Positions 29,784 to 38,594 of a DNA stretch of 64,000 nt are shown here, in pieces. The stretch's first letter is position 1. Each line of letters begins with the position of its first letter. The position numbers and the translations under genes are program-made. The notes beneath the pieces were generated by a model, which searched no databases, was not told where the DNA came from, and saw only the letters and a list, made by a program, of their open reading frames with translations. The stretch is from SPDF01 sp963812085 (GTDB taxonomy: Bacteria; Gemmatimonadota; Gemmatimonadetes; Gemmatimonadales; GWC2-71-9): assembly GCA_963812085.1 (NCBI GenBank), contig CAWETL010000003.1, positions 744,001 through 808,000 of the forward strand, written 5' to 3'.

Positions 29784-30692
29784 CTAGCCCCGCGGGTGGT
29801 ACTGCCGGTGCACCGAGCGGAGGTACTCCCGGTCCACGTGGGTGTAGATCTGGGTGGTGGACAGATCGGCGTGTCCCAGCATTTCCTGCACGGCGCGGAG
29901 GTCGGCACCGCCCTCGAGAAGGTGGGTCGCGAAGGAGTGCCGCAGCGTGTGGGGCGTGACGGTCTTGGTCAGCCCGGCGCGACTGGCGGCCCGCTTGACG
30001 ATGCCCCAGGCGCCGACGCGTGACAGCGGCCGCCCGCGCGCGTTGAGGAAGACCCGCTGATTCGACGCGCCGCGATCGAGGGTGGGTCGCAGCGTGTGGA
30101 GGTACACCGAGAGCGCGCCGAGCACGCTCCGTCCGATCGGCACCAGCCTTTCCTTGCTGCCCTTCCCCAGCACCCGCACCAGTCCCTCCGAGAGCACCAG
30201 GTCGGTCAGGCCGAGCGAGCAGAGCTCGGACACCCGCAATCCGGCGCCATACCCGAGTTCGAGCAGCGCCCGGTCGCGCCAGCCGAGGGCGTCCTCGACG
30301 GCCGGGGCGGCGAGCAGCGCCTCCACTTCCTTCACCGAGAGGGTGTCGGGCAGCGTCCGTCCGAGGCGCGGGCTTTCCAGCCGGTCGCTCGGGTCCTCCC
30401 GGATGGTGCCCTCGCCGAGCAGGAAGCCGAAATAGGTGCGCACCGCGGAGACGTGGCGCCGGATCGTCGCGGCGCTCAGCCCGAGGTCCTTGAGCGCGAA
30501 GACGAACTCGCGAAGCACGGGCCGCGTCAGCTCGGCCGGCGACTCGATGCCCCGCGCGAGTGCGAACTCGGCCAGCCGGCGAAGGTCGCGCTGGTAGTTC
30601 TCGACGGTGTTCGGGCTGTGACCCGCTTCCAGCGCGAGGAAGTCGCGGAACCCCTCGAGCCAGAACTGGCGCGCTGGATCGGGCGCGGTCAC
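29784..30692 (-). CDS. xerD: Tyrosine recombinase XerC/XerD
   Basis: Site-specific recombinase that resolves chromosome dimers at dif. The 302-residue protein has the N-terminal SAM-like core-binding domain (1 to about 100) and a catalytic domain with all six residues: Arg153 (GLRVSEL), Lys177 (GKGSKERLVP), His248 and Arg251 (PHTLRHSFATHLLEGG), His274 (LGHADLSTT) and the nucleophile Tyr283 (TQIYTHV). Spacing matches E. coli XerD closely. XerC and XerD cannot be separated safely from sequence alone. The GTG start overlaps the stop of the DedA-TerB gene. Confidence 0.93.
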   Translation of the reverse strand: MTAPDPARQFWLEGFRDFLALEAGHSPNTVENYQRDLRRLAEFALARGIESPAELTRPVLREFVFALKDLGLSAATIRRHVSAVRTYFGFLLGEGTIREDPSDRLESPRLGRTLPDTLSVKEVEALLAAPAVEDALGWRDRALLELGYGAGLRVSELCSLGLTDLVLSEGLVRVLGKGSKERLVPIGRSVLGALSVYLHTLRPTLDRGASNQRVFLNARGRPLSRVGAWGIVKRAASRAGLTKTVTPHTLRHSFATHLLEGGADLRAVQEMLGHADLSTTQIYTHVDREYLRSVHRQYHPRG

Positions 30693-31642
30693 GGCGAATG
30701 GACGCCGAGGAGGGCCGCCGCGCGCGCGATCATGGCGGCTTCCGCGGGAGTGACGGTGCCGTCCGCCTCGGCCACGTGGCGCATCCGGTCCACGAGGCGG
30801 CGGCGCTCGGCGGTCCCGTACGCCGAGGTGGCGCGGAGGGTGGCCGCCTCGAGCGCGGCGCGGTCCGCCGAGACGCGACCGGGCAGCTGGGTGAACCGTG
30901 CGCGCATCCGGGCGATGAGCGCCTCGCGCTCGGTGGCGGCGAGGTGCTCGTCCACCTCCGCCAATTCGAGGGTGAAGGCCGCCACCGCCTGGAGCGCGGG
31001 GTCCACCGCCCCCTCCTCGCCGGGGCCATGATCGAGCGCCACGCGGAGCGCGTCCCACAGGCGCTCGCGCCGCGCGGCGCGCGCCCGCAGCCAGGCGACG
31101 GCCACGACCGCGACCGCGAGCACGCCGACGACGGCCAGGCCGGTGTTGAGGTTCTTGAGGACCTTCTGGATTCCGTCCCAACTCTGCCCGATGTACCGCC
31201 CGATGAGGATGAGCGTCGCGAACCAGAGCGCCGACGCGAGCGCGATGGGGGCGAGGGCCCGGTGGGGCGGCAGACGGATCAGCCCGGCGAACGGCGCGAC
31301 CACCGCCCGGACGCCGGGCAGGAGCCGGCCCAGGAAGACACCGGGCAGTCCGTACTTGATGTAGCCGCGTTCGAGGGAAGCGATCGATTCGGGGGAGAGG
31401 AGCCGCCGCCCGGCCCTGGTCTCGAAGAGCGTGCCCCCCAGCCGTCGCGCCAGGTAGTACACGCCCACGGCCCCGATGAAGTTGGCGGACCAGACGACCA
31501 CCAGGAGCACCACGGGATCGAGCGGCCCGCCGACGGACAGGAAGGCCCCGAGGGCGACCACCGCATCGCCCGGCACCGGCGGGAAGACGTTTTCCAGGAA
31601 CGCCAGCGCCGCCAGGATGGCGTAGATGGCCACCGGCGGCAT
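30689..31642 (-). CDS. DedA-family membrane protein with a TerB-like C-terminal domain
   Basis: 317 residues. Residues 1 to about 190 are a DedA/SNARE-associated membrane protein: FLENVFPPVPGDAVVALGAF, then RRLLPGV-type motif in GVFLGRLLPGVRAVVAPFAG, and GRYIGQSW. DedA proteins act in lipid transport and membrane homeostasis, including recycling of undecaprenyl phosphate. From about 200 the chain is cytosolic and helical and ends LVDRMRHVAEADGTVTPAEA, the EADGxxxxxE pattern of TerB domains. Family members often start a dozen residues earlier, but no start codon is available there. It sits between ispF and the recombinase gene. Confidence 0.85.
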   Translation of the reverse strand: MPPVAIYAILAALAFLENVFPPVPGDAVVALGAFLSVGGPLDPVVLLVVVWSANFIGAVGVYYLARRLGGTLFETRAGRRLLSPESIASLERGYIKYGLPGVFLGRLLPGVRAVVAPFAGLIRLPPHRALAPIALASALWFATLILIGRYIGQSWDGIQKVLKNLNTGLAVVGVLAVAVVAVAWLRARAARRERLWDALRVALDHGPGEEGAVDPALQAVAAFTLELAEVDEHLAATEREALIARMRARFTQLPGRVSADRAALEAATLRATSAYGTAERRRLVDRMRHVAEADGTVTPAEAAMIARAAALLGVHSP

Positions 31643-31671
31643 GGTGGAGAGCGTGTCGAGCAGGGAGGCGA

Positions 31672-32148
31672 TCAGCGCGCCTCCAGCGTGGCCACGGCGA
31701 TCGTGGCGACTCCTTCCCCGCGTCCGACGAACCCCATTCCCTCGTTGGTCTTGGCCTTGACGCTCACGTCTCCCTCAGGCACGTCCATCGCGGCGGCCAG
31801 CGCGGCGCGCATGGCGGGCACGAACGGCCCGAGCTTCGGGCGCTCGAGGATGACCGTGACGTCGGCCTGCGCCACGCGGAAGCCCCGCTCGCGGACCAGC
31901 GCCACGGCCGCCCGGAGGAGGGCGATGGAATCAGCCCCCTTCCAGCGGGGGTCGGTATCGGGAAAATGGGTGCCGATGTCGCCCGCCGCCGCGGCGCCGA
32001 GGATGGCGTCGGTCAGGGCGTGCGCCACCGCGTCGGCGTCGGAGTGTCCCGCGAGCCCGTGCGTGTGTGGGATGACCTGCCCGCCGAGAATGAGCGGCCG
32101 GCCCGTCACGAGCCGGTGCGAATCGTAGCCGATGCCGGTGCGTGACAT
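31672..32148 (-). CDS. ispF: 2-C-methyl-D-erythritol 2,4-cyclodiphosphate synthase
   Basis: Fifth step of the MEP isoprenoid pathway: cyclises CDP-methylerythritol 2-phosphate, releasing CMP. The 158-residue protein has zinc ligands Asp9, His11 and His43 (GIGYDSHRL; GHSDADAVAHALTDAILGA) and the family segments GDIGTHFPDTDP and KAKTNEGMGF. The ATG gives the exact family N-terminus. It follows mqnC, so isoprenoid and menaquinone genes adjoin; both feed the quinone used by the complex I encoded nearby. Confidence 0.96.
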   Translation of the reverse strand: MSRTGIGYDSHRLVTGRPLILGGQVIPHTHGLAGHSDADAVAHALTDAILGAAAAGDIGTHFPDTDPRWKGADSIALLRAAVALVRERGFRVAQADVTVILERPKLGPFVPAMRAALAAAMDVPEGDVSVKAKTNEGMGFVGRGEGVATIAVATLEAR

Positions 32149-32177
32149 GGCGGGGTCGCGGGGCGGTGGTGTCACCG

Positions 32178-33239
32178 CTACGCCGCGACCGCTGCCTCCT
32201 CGATCAGGGAGTAGTCCTGGCGGCGGCGCCGCGGCGTGAACCCGGCGTCCTCGATGACGCGGCGCATCTCGCCGAGCGTGGCCCGGTAGGTGGTCCCCGC
32301 GGCGGAGACGACGTTCTCCTCCATCATGAGCGAGCCGTAGTCGTTTGCCCCGAAGCGGAGCGCCACCTGGCCCACCTTGTGGCCCATCGTGACCCAGGAG
32401 GACTGCATGTTGGGGATGTTCTCGCAGATGATGCGCCCCATCGCCAGGGTGCGCAGGTAGGTCACGGCGTCGGTCTTGGCGTGCGCGTGGAACATCGGCG
32501 TGCCTTCGGGCTGCAGCGGCCAGCAGATGAACGCCGTGAAGCCGCCGGTGCGGGCCTGCAGGTCCCGGATCTTGATCAGGTGCTCGATCCGGTCGGCGTT
32601 GGATTCCCCCATTCCGTACATCATCGTGACGGAGGTGCGCATCCCCTGCCGGTGTGCTTCCTCCTGCACCCCGAGCCACTCCTCGGTCTGCGCCTTCTTC
32701 TTCGCCACCCGCTCGCGGACGTCGTCGACGAGAATCTCCCCGCCCCCGCCCGGGATCGAGTCCAGCCCCGCCTCGCGCAACTGCCGCACCACCTCGGGCA
32801 CCGGGAGGCGAAACCGCTCGCTGAAGAAGACGACTTCGCTGGGACTGAAGCCGTGGATGTGGATCGGGTGGTGCGCCTTGATGTAGCGCATCAGCTCCAG
32901 GTACCACTCGAACGGGATGTACGGATTGTGCCCGCCCTGCAGGAGGATCTGGACGCCGCCGATGGCCCGGCATTCCTCGATCTTGGCGCCGATCTCCTCG
33001 AAGCTCAGGACGTATCCCTCGGTGTCCTTGGGCCGCCGATAGAAGGCGCAGAAGCCGCAGTCGGCCACGCAGACGTTGGTGTAGTTGATGTTGCGGTCGA
33101 TGATGTGGGTGACGACCGGCTCGGGGTGCAACGCCCAGCGGACGGCATCGGCGCGACGGCCCAGCTCCAGCAGGTCGGCGTGCTCGTAAAGCGCGAGATA
33201 GTCGCGAAACTCCCCGGAACTGCGATCGACGTCGTACAT
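32178..33239 (-). CDS. mqnC: Cyclic dehypoxanthinyl futalosine synthase MqnC
   Basis: Radical SAM enzyme of the futalosine menaquinone pathway. 353 residues; the iron-sulfur motif is canonical, CVADCGFC with Cys57, Cys61 and Cys64. Other family marks are LLQGGHNPYIPFEWYLELM, HGFSPSE and SIPGGGGEIL. It begins two bases after the mqnA stop. The pathway replaces the classical Men route and here yields menaquinone for the respiratory chain. mqnB and mqnD are not in the window. Confidence 0.94.
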   Translation of the reverse strand: MYDVDRSSGEFRDYLALYEHADLLELGRRADAVRWALHPEPVVTHIIDRNINYTNVCVADCGFCAFYRRPKDTEGYVLSFEEIGAKIEECRAIGGVQILLQGGHNPYIPFEWYLELMRYIKAHHPIHIHGFSPSEVVFFSERFRLPVPEVVRQLREAGLDSIPGGGGEILVDDVRERVAKKKAQTEEWLGVQEEAHRQGMRTSVTMMYGMGESNADRIEHLIKIRDLQARTGGFTAFICWPLQPEGTPMFHAHAKTDAVTYLRTLAMGRIICENIPNMQSSWVTMGHKVGQVALRFGANDYGSLMMEENVVSAAGTTYRATLGEMRRVIEDAGFTPRRRRQDYSLIEEAAVAA

Positions 33240-33241
33240 GG

Positions 33242-34063
33242 TCAAGCCGCCGTGATGAACGAAAGCGATCCGGCCGGGACCAGGCGATCCTGGGCCAGCC
33301 GGTGGAAGAAGTCGGTCAGTCCCTCGAGTTCCTTGCCGCCCAGCGCGTAGTCCAGGGTGCCGAGGTACTCGCGGCAAATCCGTTCCGAGACGCCCGTGGC
33401 CCGGGCGGCGTCGGCCGCCAGGAGGTCGAGGTGATCGAGCCCCCACGCACGGGAGGCGAGCAGCTGCCGGTGCAGTTCACGGACCTCGGCCGCCGGGGCG
33501 TTGCGCCGCGCCGCCCAGACGGCAAAGACGAACGGGAGGCCGGTCCACGCCTTCCACTCCGCGCCGAGGTCCACCACGTGGGGATAGCCGCCCCGAGCCG
33601 CCAGTTGCAGCGCGGCGTCGCCGATGACGAGCACCGCCTCGTGGGGCAGCCCGGACAGCGCGTCGAGGTCGACGGCCTCCGCACGCGCCGTGGCGAAGCG
33701 GGGTGCGACGCCCCACCGGTGGCGGCAAAGCAGCTCGAGGAGGAGGACCGAGGTCCGCGACGACGCGGTGCGGAGGACCGTCTTCCCGTCGAGGTCGCCC
33801 GCCGGGCGCCGGCTGAAGAGCGCCACGCTGTGCACCGGGCCGTCGGAACTGATGGCGAGATCAGGCAGCAGGTGGTATGCAGCGGCGTTCCTCGCGTACT
33901 CCACGGCGGAGACGACGCTCACGTCGAGCTCGCCCGCCGCGAGGAGGTCGTTGAGTTCCGCCGCCGTGCCCGTGACCAGCTCCGCGGACACCGGCACGAT
34001 CCCGCGATCGATCGCCCCGGTGACCGGGTAGCAGTTGATCCAGGGGATCCGGCCGAGCTTCAT
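33242..34063 (-). CDS. mqnA: Chorismate dehydratase MqnA
   Basis: First step of the futalosine pathway: converts chorismate to 3-[(1-carboxyvinyl)oxy]benzoate. The 273-residue protein has the periplasmic-binding-protein fold of the family, starting MKLGRIPWINCYPV, with DVSVVSAVEYARN and SVALFSRRP further on. The ATG overlaps the mqnE stop and the gene is followed closely by mqnC, so the three pathway enzymes should be made together. Confidence 0.93.
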   Translation of the reverse strand: MKLGRIPWINCYPVTGAIDRGIVPVSAELVTGTAAELNDLLAAGELDVSVVSAVEYARNAAAYHLLPDLAISSDGPVHSVALFSRRPAGDLDGKTVLRTASSRTSVLLLELLCRHRWGVAPRFATARAEAVDLDALSGLPHEAVLVIGDAALQLAARGGYPHVVDLGAEWKAWTGLPFVFAVWAARRNAPAAEVRELHRQLLASRAWGLDHLDLLAADAARATGVSERICREYLGTLDYALGGKELEGLTDFFHRLAQDRLVPAGSLSFITAA

Positions 34064-35265
34064 GCGGCGTGCACCACGGGCAGGGAGCGCCCCCGCGCCT
34101 CGACGGGCACCGGGGGCGCCGGCGGGGGGTCGTCGAAGGCATCGCGAACGACCTCGTAGAGGCTGTTGCGCTCCACTGGACGGCGGCCGGCGTCGCGGAT
34201 GAGCGCGACGAGCTGCGGATACTGCATGGCCATCTCGGTGCGCGCCCCCGCCTCGTGATACACCCGCTCGTACACCACCGTCCCCTCCACGTCGTCGCAG
34301 CCGAAACTCAGCGCGATCTGCGAGAGCGCCGGCGTGACCATCGGCCAGTGCGTCTTGACGTGGGGGATGTTGTCCAGGAACAGCCGGCCGATGGCGATGT
34401 TCTTGAGGTCCTCGAATCCCGTCGTCGCGGTGCCCACGCGGCCGAGTTCCTCACCGAGCTCGTTGTGATCGGGGTGGTAGGCCAGCGGAATGTAGGTCAG
34501 GAAGCCGCCGGTTTCGTCCTGCAGCTCGCGGAGCATGGCCAGGTGCTGCAGGCGGTCGTCGGCCGACTCGACGTGGCCGTAGAGCATCGTGCAGTTGGTC
34601 GGGATGCCGAGTTCGTGCGCCGTCCGGTGCACCCGGAGCCACTCCTCGCCGGTGAGCTTCCGTTCCGCGATCGTGGCGCGCACGGCGGTGCTGAACACCT
34701 CGGCCCCGCCGCCCGGGAGGCTGGTCAGCCCGGCCGCCTTGAGCGCGACGAGCACCTCACGCTCCGAGATCTTCTCGATCCGGGCCAGGTGCGCGATCTC
34801 GACCGCGGTCAGCGCCTTGATGTGGACGTTGGGGTGCCGCGCCTTGAGGCCCCGCAGCATGTCGGTGTAGTACGACAGCCTGAGCTTGGGGTGCAGGCCG
34901 CCGACGATGTGGAATTCGGTCGTCGGAGCGCCGCGGGCCTGCTCCGCCTCGGCATACACCTCTTCCAGCGAACGGGTGTACGCGCCCTCCTCCTTCGGCG
35001 TCCGCGCGAACGAACAGAACGTGCAGGTGGCGCGGAGGATGCAGACGTTGGTCGGATTGAGGTGCTGGTTGGCGGAGAAGAAGACCCGGTCGCCGTTGAC
35101 GCGATGATTGGCGAACGCGGCCAGGTGCCCCAGCCCGATCAGGTCCGCCGTGGCGTAGAGGGCCAGGCCGTCGGCGTGATCGAGCCGCCGGCCCGCGACC
35201 ACCTTGTCCCCGATCGACCGTAGCGCGGGATCCCGGAGCGCGGTGGGGTCGAAGGTGGAAGGCAT
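34060..35265 (-). CDS. mqnE: Aminofutalosine synthase MqnE
   Basis: Radical SAM enzyme that joins the MqnA product with SAM to give aminofutalosine. 401 residues, with NQHLNPTNVC, GGLHPKLRLSYYTDML, SLPGGGAEVF and KTHWPMVTPALSQIAL typical of the family. The cluster-binding cysteines are Cys75, Cys81 and Cys84, that is CX5CX2C, while the usual radical SAM pattern (and that of MqnC next door) is CX3CX2C. The second ATG is chosen because AAGGAG stands six bases before it; another ATG two codons upstream overlaps that site. First gene of the mqnE-mqnA-mqnC-ispF run. Confidence 0.92.
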   Translation of the reverse strand: MPSTFDPTALRDPALRSIGDKVVAGRRLDHADGLALYATADLIGLGHLAAFANHRVNGDRVFFSANQHLNPTNVCILRATCTFCSFARTPKEEGAYTRSLEEVYAEAEQARGAPTTEFHIVGGLHPKLRLSYYTDMLRGLKARHPNVHIKALTAVEIAHLARIEKISEREVLVALKAAGLTSLPGGGAEVFSTAVRATIAERKLTGEEWLRVHRTAHELGIPTNCTMLYGHVESADDRLQHLAMLRELQDETGGFLTYIPLAYHPDHNELGEELGRVGTATTGFEDLKNIAIGRLFLDNIPHVKTHWPMVTPALSQIALSFGCDDVEGTVVYERVYHEAGARTEMAMQYPQLVALIRDAGRRPVERNSLYEVVRDAFDDPPPAPPVPVEARGRSLPVVHAA

Positions 35266-35352
35266 GCACATCTCCTTGAGGCGTGAGCGGTTACCAGCTG
35301 GAATCTACCCCGGTGCGGCCCGGAGGTGCCAGATGGCACCCCCGGATGCGTC

Positions 35353-35383
35353 GAGACCCCGGGAAGCGGGCTCCCGGGGTCTC
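35353..35383 (-). terminator. Strong hairpin after the fatty acid operon or before mqnE
   Basis: A perfect 12-pair stem (GAGACCCCGGGA / TCCCGGGGTCTC) with a seven-base loop lies in the 150-base gap between fabF and mqnE. No U-run follows on the minus strand, so termination strength is uncertain. A smaller stem (GGTGCC / GGCACC) lies next to it at about 35324-35340. Nothing else is seen in the gap. Confidence 0.65.
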
Positions 35384-35416
35384 CGATCCTTCCCTGCCCG
35401 GCTCGCGCGACCCGGG

Positions 35417-36658
35417 TCAGCCCTTCCAGGCGCGAACGGCCAGGGTCACGTTGTGCCCGCCGAATCCGAAGCTGTTGGAAAGCGCGACGTCCACGCTGCG
35501 TTCGACCGCCACGTTGGGCGCGCAGTCGAGATCGCACTCGGGATCCGGCGTGGTCTGGTTGATGGTGGGCGGCACCTTGCCGGTGCGGGCCACCAGGAGG
35601 CTCACGGCGAACTCGAGGCCGCCGGCGGCGCCGAGGAGGTGGCCCGTCATCGACTTGGTCGAGCCGAAGATGAGCTTCCGCGCCTGCGCCCCGAAGACCG
35701 CCTTGACGGCGGCGGTCTCGGCGATGTCGCCCTGCGCGGTGCTGGTCCCGTGCGCGTTGATGTATCCGACGCGCTCCGGAGCGACGCCGGAGTCGCGGAG
35801 GCAGTCCCGCATGGCCCGCTGGGCGCCCTCGCCGTTGGGCGCCGGCGAGGTGATGTGGTAGGCGTCGCCGCTCAGCCCGTACCCGAGAACCTCGCCCAGG
35901 ATGGTGGCGCCGCGGCCCTGCGCGTGCTCCAGGCTCTCGAGCATGACCATCGCGGCGCCGTCGCCGAGGACGAAACCGTCCCGCTCCTTGTCGAACGGGC
36001 GGCTGGCGAGCTCGGGGGCGTCGTTCCGGGTGGACAGCGCGCGCATGTTCTGGAAGCCGGCGATGGCGAGCCCGGTGATCGCCGCCTCCGAGCCGCCGGT
36101 GAGCATGGCGTCGGCGTGCCCCGCCTTGATCAGCTCGAAGGATTGTCCGATCGCGTGGGCCGAGCTGGCGCACGCCGAGACGGTGGCGTAGTTGGCGCCC
36201 TTCAGTCCGTACCGGATGGAGACCAGGCCGGCGGCGATGTCGGGGATGAACATCGGAACGAAGAACGGCGAGACGCGATCGGGGCCCTTGGTCAGGAACA
36301 GCGAGCACTGGTCCTCGAACGTCTGCATCCCGCCGATGCCGCTGCCGATGATGACGCCGGTGCGCTCGGGCGCCGGGAACTTCCCCTCGAGCCCGGCCTG
36401 GGCGACGGCCTCGTGGGCCGCGCCGAGGGCGAACTGGACGAAGAGGTCGTAGCGCCGCGCTTCCTTCTTGTCCACGAACTGCAGGGCGTCGAAGCCCTTG
36501 ACCTCGCACGCGAACTGCACCTGGAGGCGGGAGGGGTCGAACTTGGTGATGTGGGCGGCCCCGGAGCGTCCGGCCAGGAGGCCCGCCCACGTATCCTCGA
36601 CGGTATTGCCGAGCGGGGTCACCAGCCCGATGCCGGTGACGACGACACGACGCGCCAA
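35417..36658 (-). CDS. fabF: 3-oxoacyl-ACP synthase II FabF
   Basis: Condenses malonyl-ACP with a growing acyl-ACP in fatty acid elongation. 413 residues of thiolase fold. The catalytic triad is Cys163 (VSACASSAHAIG) with the histidines in INAHGTSTAQGD and KSMTGHLLGAAGG. GFGGHNVTLAV near the end is also typical. It starts one base after the acpP stop. Last gene of the lipid synthesis operon. Confidence 0.97.
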   Translation of the reverse strand: MARRVVVTGIGLVTPLGNTVEDTWAGLLAGRSGAAHITKFDPSRLQVQFACEVKGFDALQFVDKKEARRYDLFVQFALGAAHEAVAQAGLEGKFPAPERTGVIIGSGIGGMQTFEDQCSLFLTKGPDRVSPFFVPMFIPDIAAGLVSIRYGLKGANYATVSACASSAHAIGQSFELIKAGHADAMLTGGSEAAITGLAIAGFQNMRALSTRNDAPELASRPFDKERDGFVLGDGAAMVMLESLEHAQGRGATILGEVLGYGLSGDAYHITSPAPNGEGAQRAMRDCLRDSGVAPERVGYINAHGTSTAQGDIAETAAVKAVFGAQARKLIFGSTKSMTGHLLGAAGGLEFAVSLLVARTGKVPPTINQTTPDPECDLDCAPNVAVERSVDVALSNSFGFGGHNVTLAVRAWKG

Positions 36659-36659
36659 G

Positions 36660-36899
36660 TTACTTCCCGGTCTTGTCGTGGAGATACTTCAGCGCATCGC
36701 CGACGGTCCGCAGCTTCTCGGCCTCTTCGTCGGGGATGTCGATGTCGAACTCCTTCTCGAAGGCCATCACGAGCTCGACGGTGTCCAGGCTGTCCGCGCC
36801 GAGATCTTCCATGAAGCTGGCCTCGGCGGTCAGCTTCTCGCGCTCGACGCCCAGTTCCTCGGCGATGATGTCCTTGACCTTCTCTTCCACGTTGCTCAT
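36660..36899 (-). CDS. acpP: Acyl carrier protein
   Basis: 79-residue acidic carrier protein. The phosphopantetheine attachment serine is Ser37 in FMEDLGADSLDTVELVM. It shuttles acyl chains among the Fab enzymes and is also the acyl donor for LpxA and LpxD encoded elsewhere in the window. Located between fabG and fabF, the most common arrangement. Confidence 0.97.
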   Translation of the reverse strand: MSNVEEKVKDIIAEELGVEREKLTAEASFMEDLGADSLDTVELVMAFEKEFDIDIPDEEAEKLRTVGDALKYLHDKTGK

Positions 36900-36930
36900 G
36901 TCGTCCTCGAAAAGGATTTTGGGGGTCGGG

Positions 36931-37671
36931 CTAGATGACCATGCCGCCGTCCACCACCAGGACCTGCCCGGTGATGTAGGCGGCGAGATCCGACGCCAGG
37001 AAGAGCACGGCGGCCGCGATATCCTCCGGCCGGCCGAGCCGCCCCAGCGCGATCTGCTCTAATAATGCTGTCCGCGCCTCAGAGGGCAAGGCGGCGGTCA
37101 TGTCCGTCTCGATGAAGCCGGGGGCGATGCAGTTGGCCAGCACGCCGCGGCTGGCGTACTCCTTGGCGACCGACTTGGTCAGCCCGACCAGCCCGGCCTT
37201 GCTCGCCGCGTAGTTGGCCTGGCCCTTGTTGCCGGTGAGCCCCACCACGCTGCCGATGTTGATGATGCGGCCGGCCCGCCGCTTCATCATCCCCTTGATC
37301 ACCGCCCGCGTGGTGAAGAACGCCCCCTTGAGGTTGGCGTCGAGCACCGCGTCCCAGTCTTCCTCGCTCAGCCGGAGCAGGATGTTGTCCCGGGTCAGGC
37401 CGGCGTTGTTGACGAGGATGTCAATCGGGCCGAGGGCGGCTTCCGCGGCGGCGATGGCGGCCTCGACCTGGACGGCGACCGCCACGTCGCAGGCCACGCC
37501 CACCGTTCCGCTGCCGATCTCCTCCGCGACCGCGCGTGCGCGCGCCTCGTCGCGACCCACGATGGCCACCTTGGCGCCCGCCGCATGCAGCGCCCGCGCC
37601 ACCGCCAGGCCAATGCCCCGGGTGCTGCCGGTGACGAACGCGGTCCGCCCGGCGAGGTCGATTGCGGTCAT
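36931..37671 (-). CDS. fabG: 3-oxoacyl-ACP reductase FabG
   Basis: NADPH-dependent reduction of 3-oxoacyl-ACP. 246 residues of the short-chain dehydrogenase fold with the cofactor motif GSTRGIG, the NNAG motif in ILVNNAGLTRDN and the active site Ser, Tyr, Lys in IGSVVGLTGNKGQANYAASK. The C-terminus ITGQVLVVDGGM is typical. The ATG overlaps the fabD stop (ATGA). Confidence 0.96.
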   Translation of the reverse strand: MTAIDLAGRTAFVTGSTRGIGLAVARALHAAGAKVAIVGRDEARARAVAEEIGSGTVGVACDVAVAVQVEAAIAAAEAALGPIDILVNNAGLTRDNILLRLSEEDWDAVLDANLKGAFFTTRAVIKGMMKRRAGRIINIGSVVGLTGNKGQANYAASKAGLVGLTKSVAKEYASRGVLANCIAPGFIETDMTAALPSEARTALLEQIALGRLGRPEDIAAAVLFLASDLAAYITGQVLVVDGGMVI

Positions 37672-38594
37672 GCGAGGAAGGCCTCCACCTCGGCGGCGGT
37701 GCCCAGGGTGAGGCTCCGGGCGCCGGGGACGATCTTGCGCAGCAGGCCGGAGAGCACCCCCCCCGGACCGAGTTCGATGAACGTCGCCTCGGGCGCGAGC
37801 GCCGAAGCGGCTTGCACGCACTCGATCCAGCGCACGGGCGCGGTCAACTGCTCCGCGAGAAGCCGGACGGCCCTCGGCGCGGTGCGGACCGGTTCCGCGG
37901 AGGCGTTGGCCACGACGGGAAAGGCCGGATCGGCAAAGCGCGCCGCGGCGAGCGCAGCCTCGAGGCCCGCCACGGCCGGGGCCATGAGCGGAGAATGGAA
38001 CGCGCCGGAGACCTTGAGGGGCAGCACCCGCTTGGCGCCGCGCGCCTTGCAGGCGTCGCCGGCCCGGACGACAGCGGCGGGATCTCCGGAAATCACGACC
38101 TGGTCCGGCGCGTTGAGGTTGGCGGCCACGGCCACGCCGTCGGCGCCCGAGGCCTCTGCACACGCGGCCACGACGCCGGCGGGATCGAGGCCGAGGACCG
38201 CCGACATCGCGCCCGGCCGCCTGGTGCCGGCCTCGTACATGAGTTCGCCCCGGCGGCGCACGAGGCGCGCGGCGTCCGGCGCGGCCAGCGAGCCGGCCGC
38301 CACGTAGGCGCTGTACTCGCCGAGGCTGTGCCCCGCCCCGGCGGCGACGCCGCCGAGGCGCTCGCGGACCACCGCGAAGACCGCAGCGGAGTGCGCCAGG
38401 ATGGCGGGCTGTGTGTTGTGGGTGAGGACCAGCTCGTCCTCCGGCCCCTCCCACATCAGCCGGGAGAGCGGAACGCCGAGCGCTTCGTCGATGGCGGCGA
38501 AGGTGTCGCGGGCCGCGGGAAAGCGCTCGGCGAGGTCCTTGCCCATCCCGACCTTTTGCGACCCCTGCCCGGGGCACATCAGGACCGCTACCAC
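37668..38594 (-). CDS. fabD: Malonyl-CoA:ACP transacylase FabD
   Basis: Loads malonyl units on ACP. 308 residues with the N-terminal CPGQGSQKVGMG, the nucleophile Ser90 in AGHSLGEYSAY and the catalytic histidine in SGAFHSPLM. The GTG start overlaps the fabH stop and gives an N-terminus of normal length; starting at the internal ATG would remove the first beta strand. Confidence 0.95.
   Translation of the reverse strand: MVAVLMCPGQGSQKVGMGKDLAERFPAARDTFAAIDEALGVPLSRLMWEGPEDELVLTHNTQPAILAHSAAVFAVVRERLGGVAAGAGHSLGEYSAYVAAGSLAAPDAARLVRRRGELMYEAGTRRPGAMSAVLGLDPAGVVAACAEASGADGVAVAANLNAPDQVVISGDPAAVVRAGDACKARGAKRVLPLKVSGAFHSPLMAPAVAGLEAALAAARFADPAFPVVANASAEPVRTAPRAVRLLAEQLTAPVRWIECVQAASALAPEATFIELGPGGVLSGLLRKIVPGARSLTLGTAAEVEAFLA

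Noticed and set aside
28367..29908. Minus-strand open frame opposite thrE
   Set aside because: It is a shadow with a low-complexity Glu/Arg/Gly/His composition; thrE on the plus strand has clear membrane helices and domain motifs.
31672..32973. A 433-residue protein extending ispF upstream
   Set aside because: The extension is mqnC read in the wrong frame. The internal ATG gives the exact IspF start.
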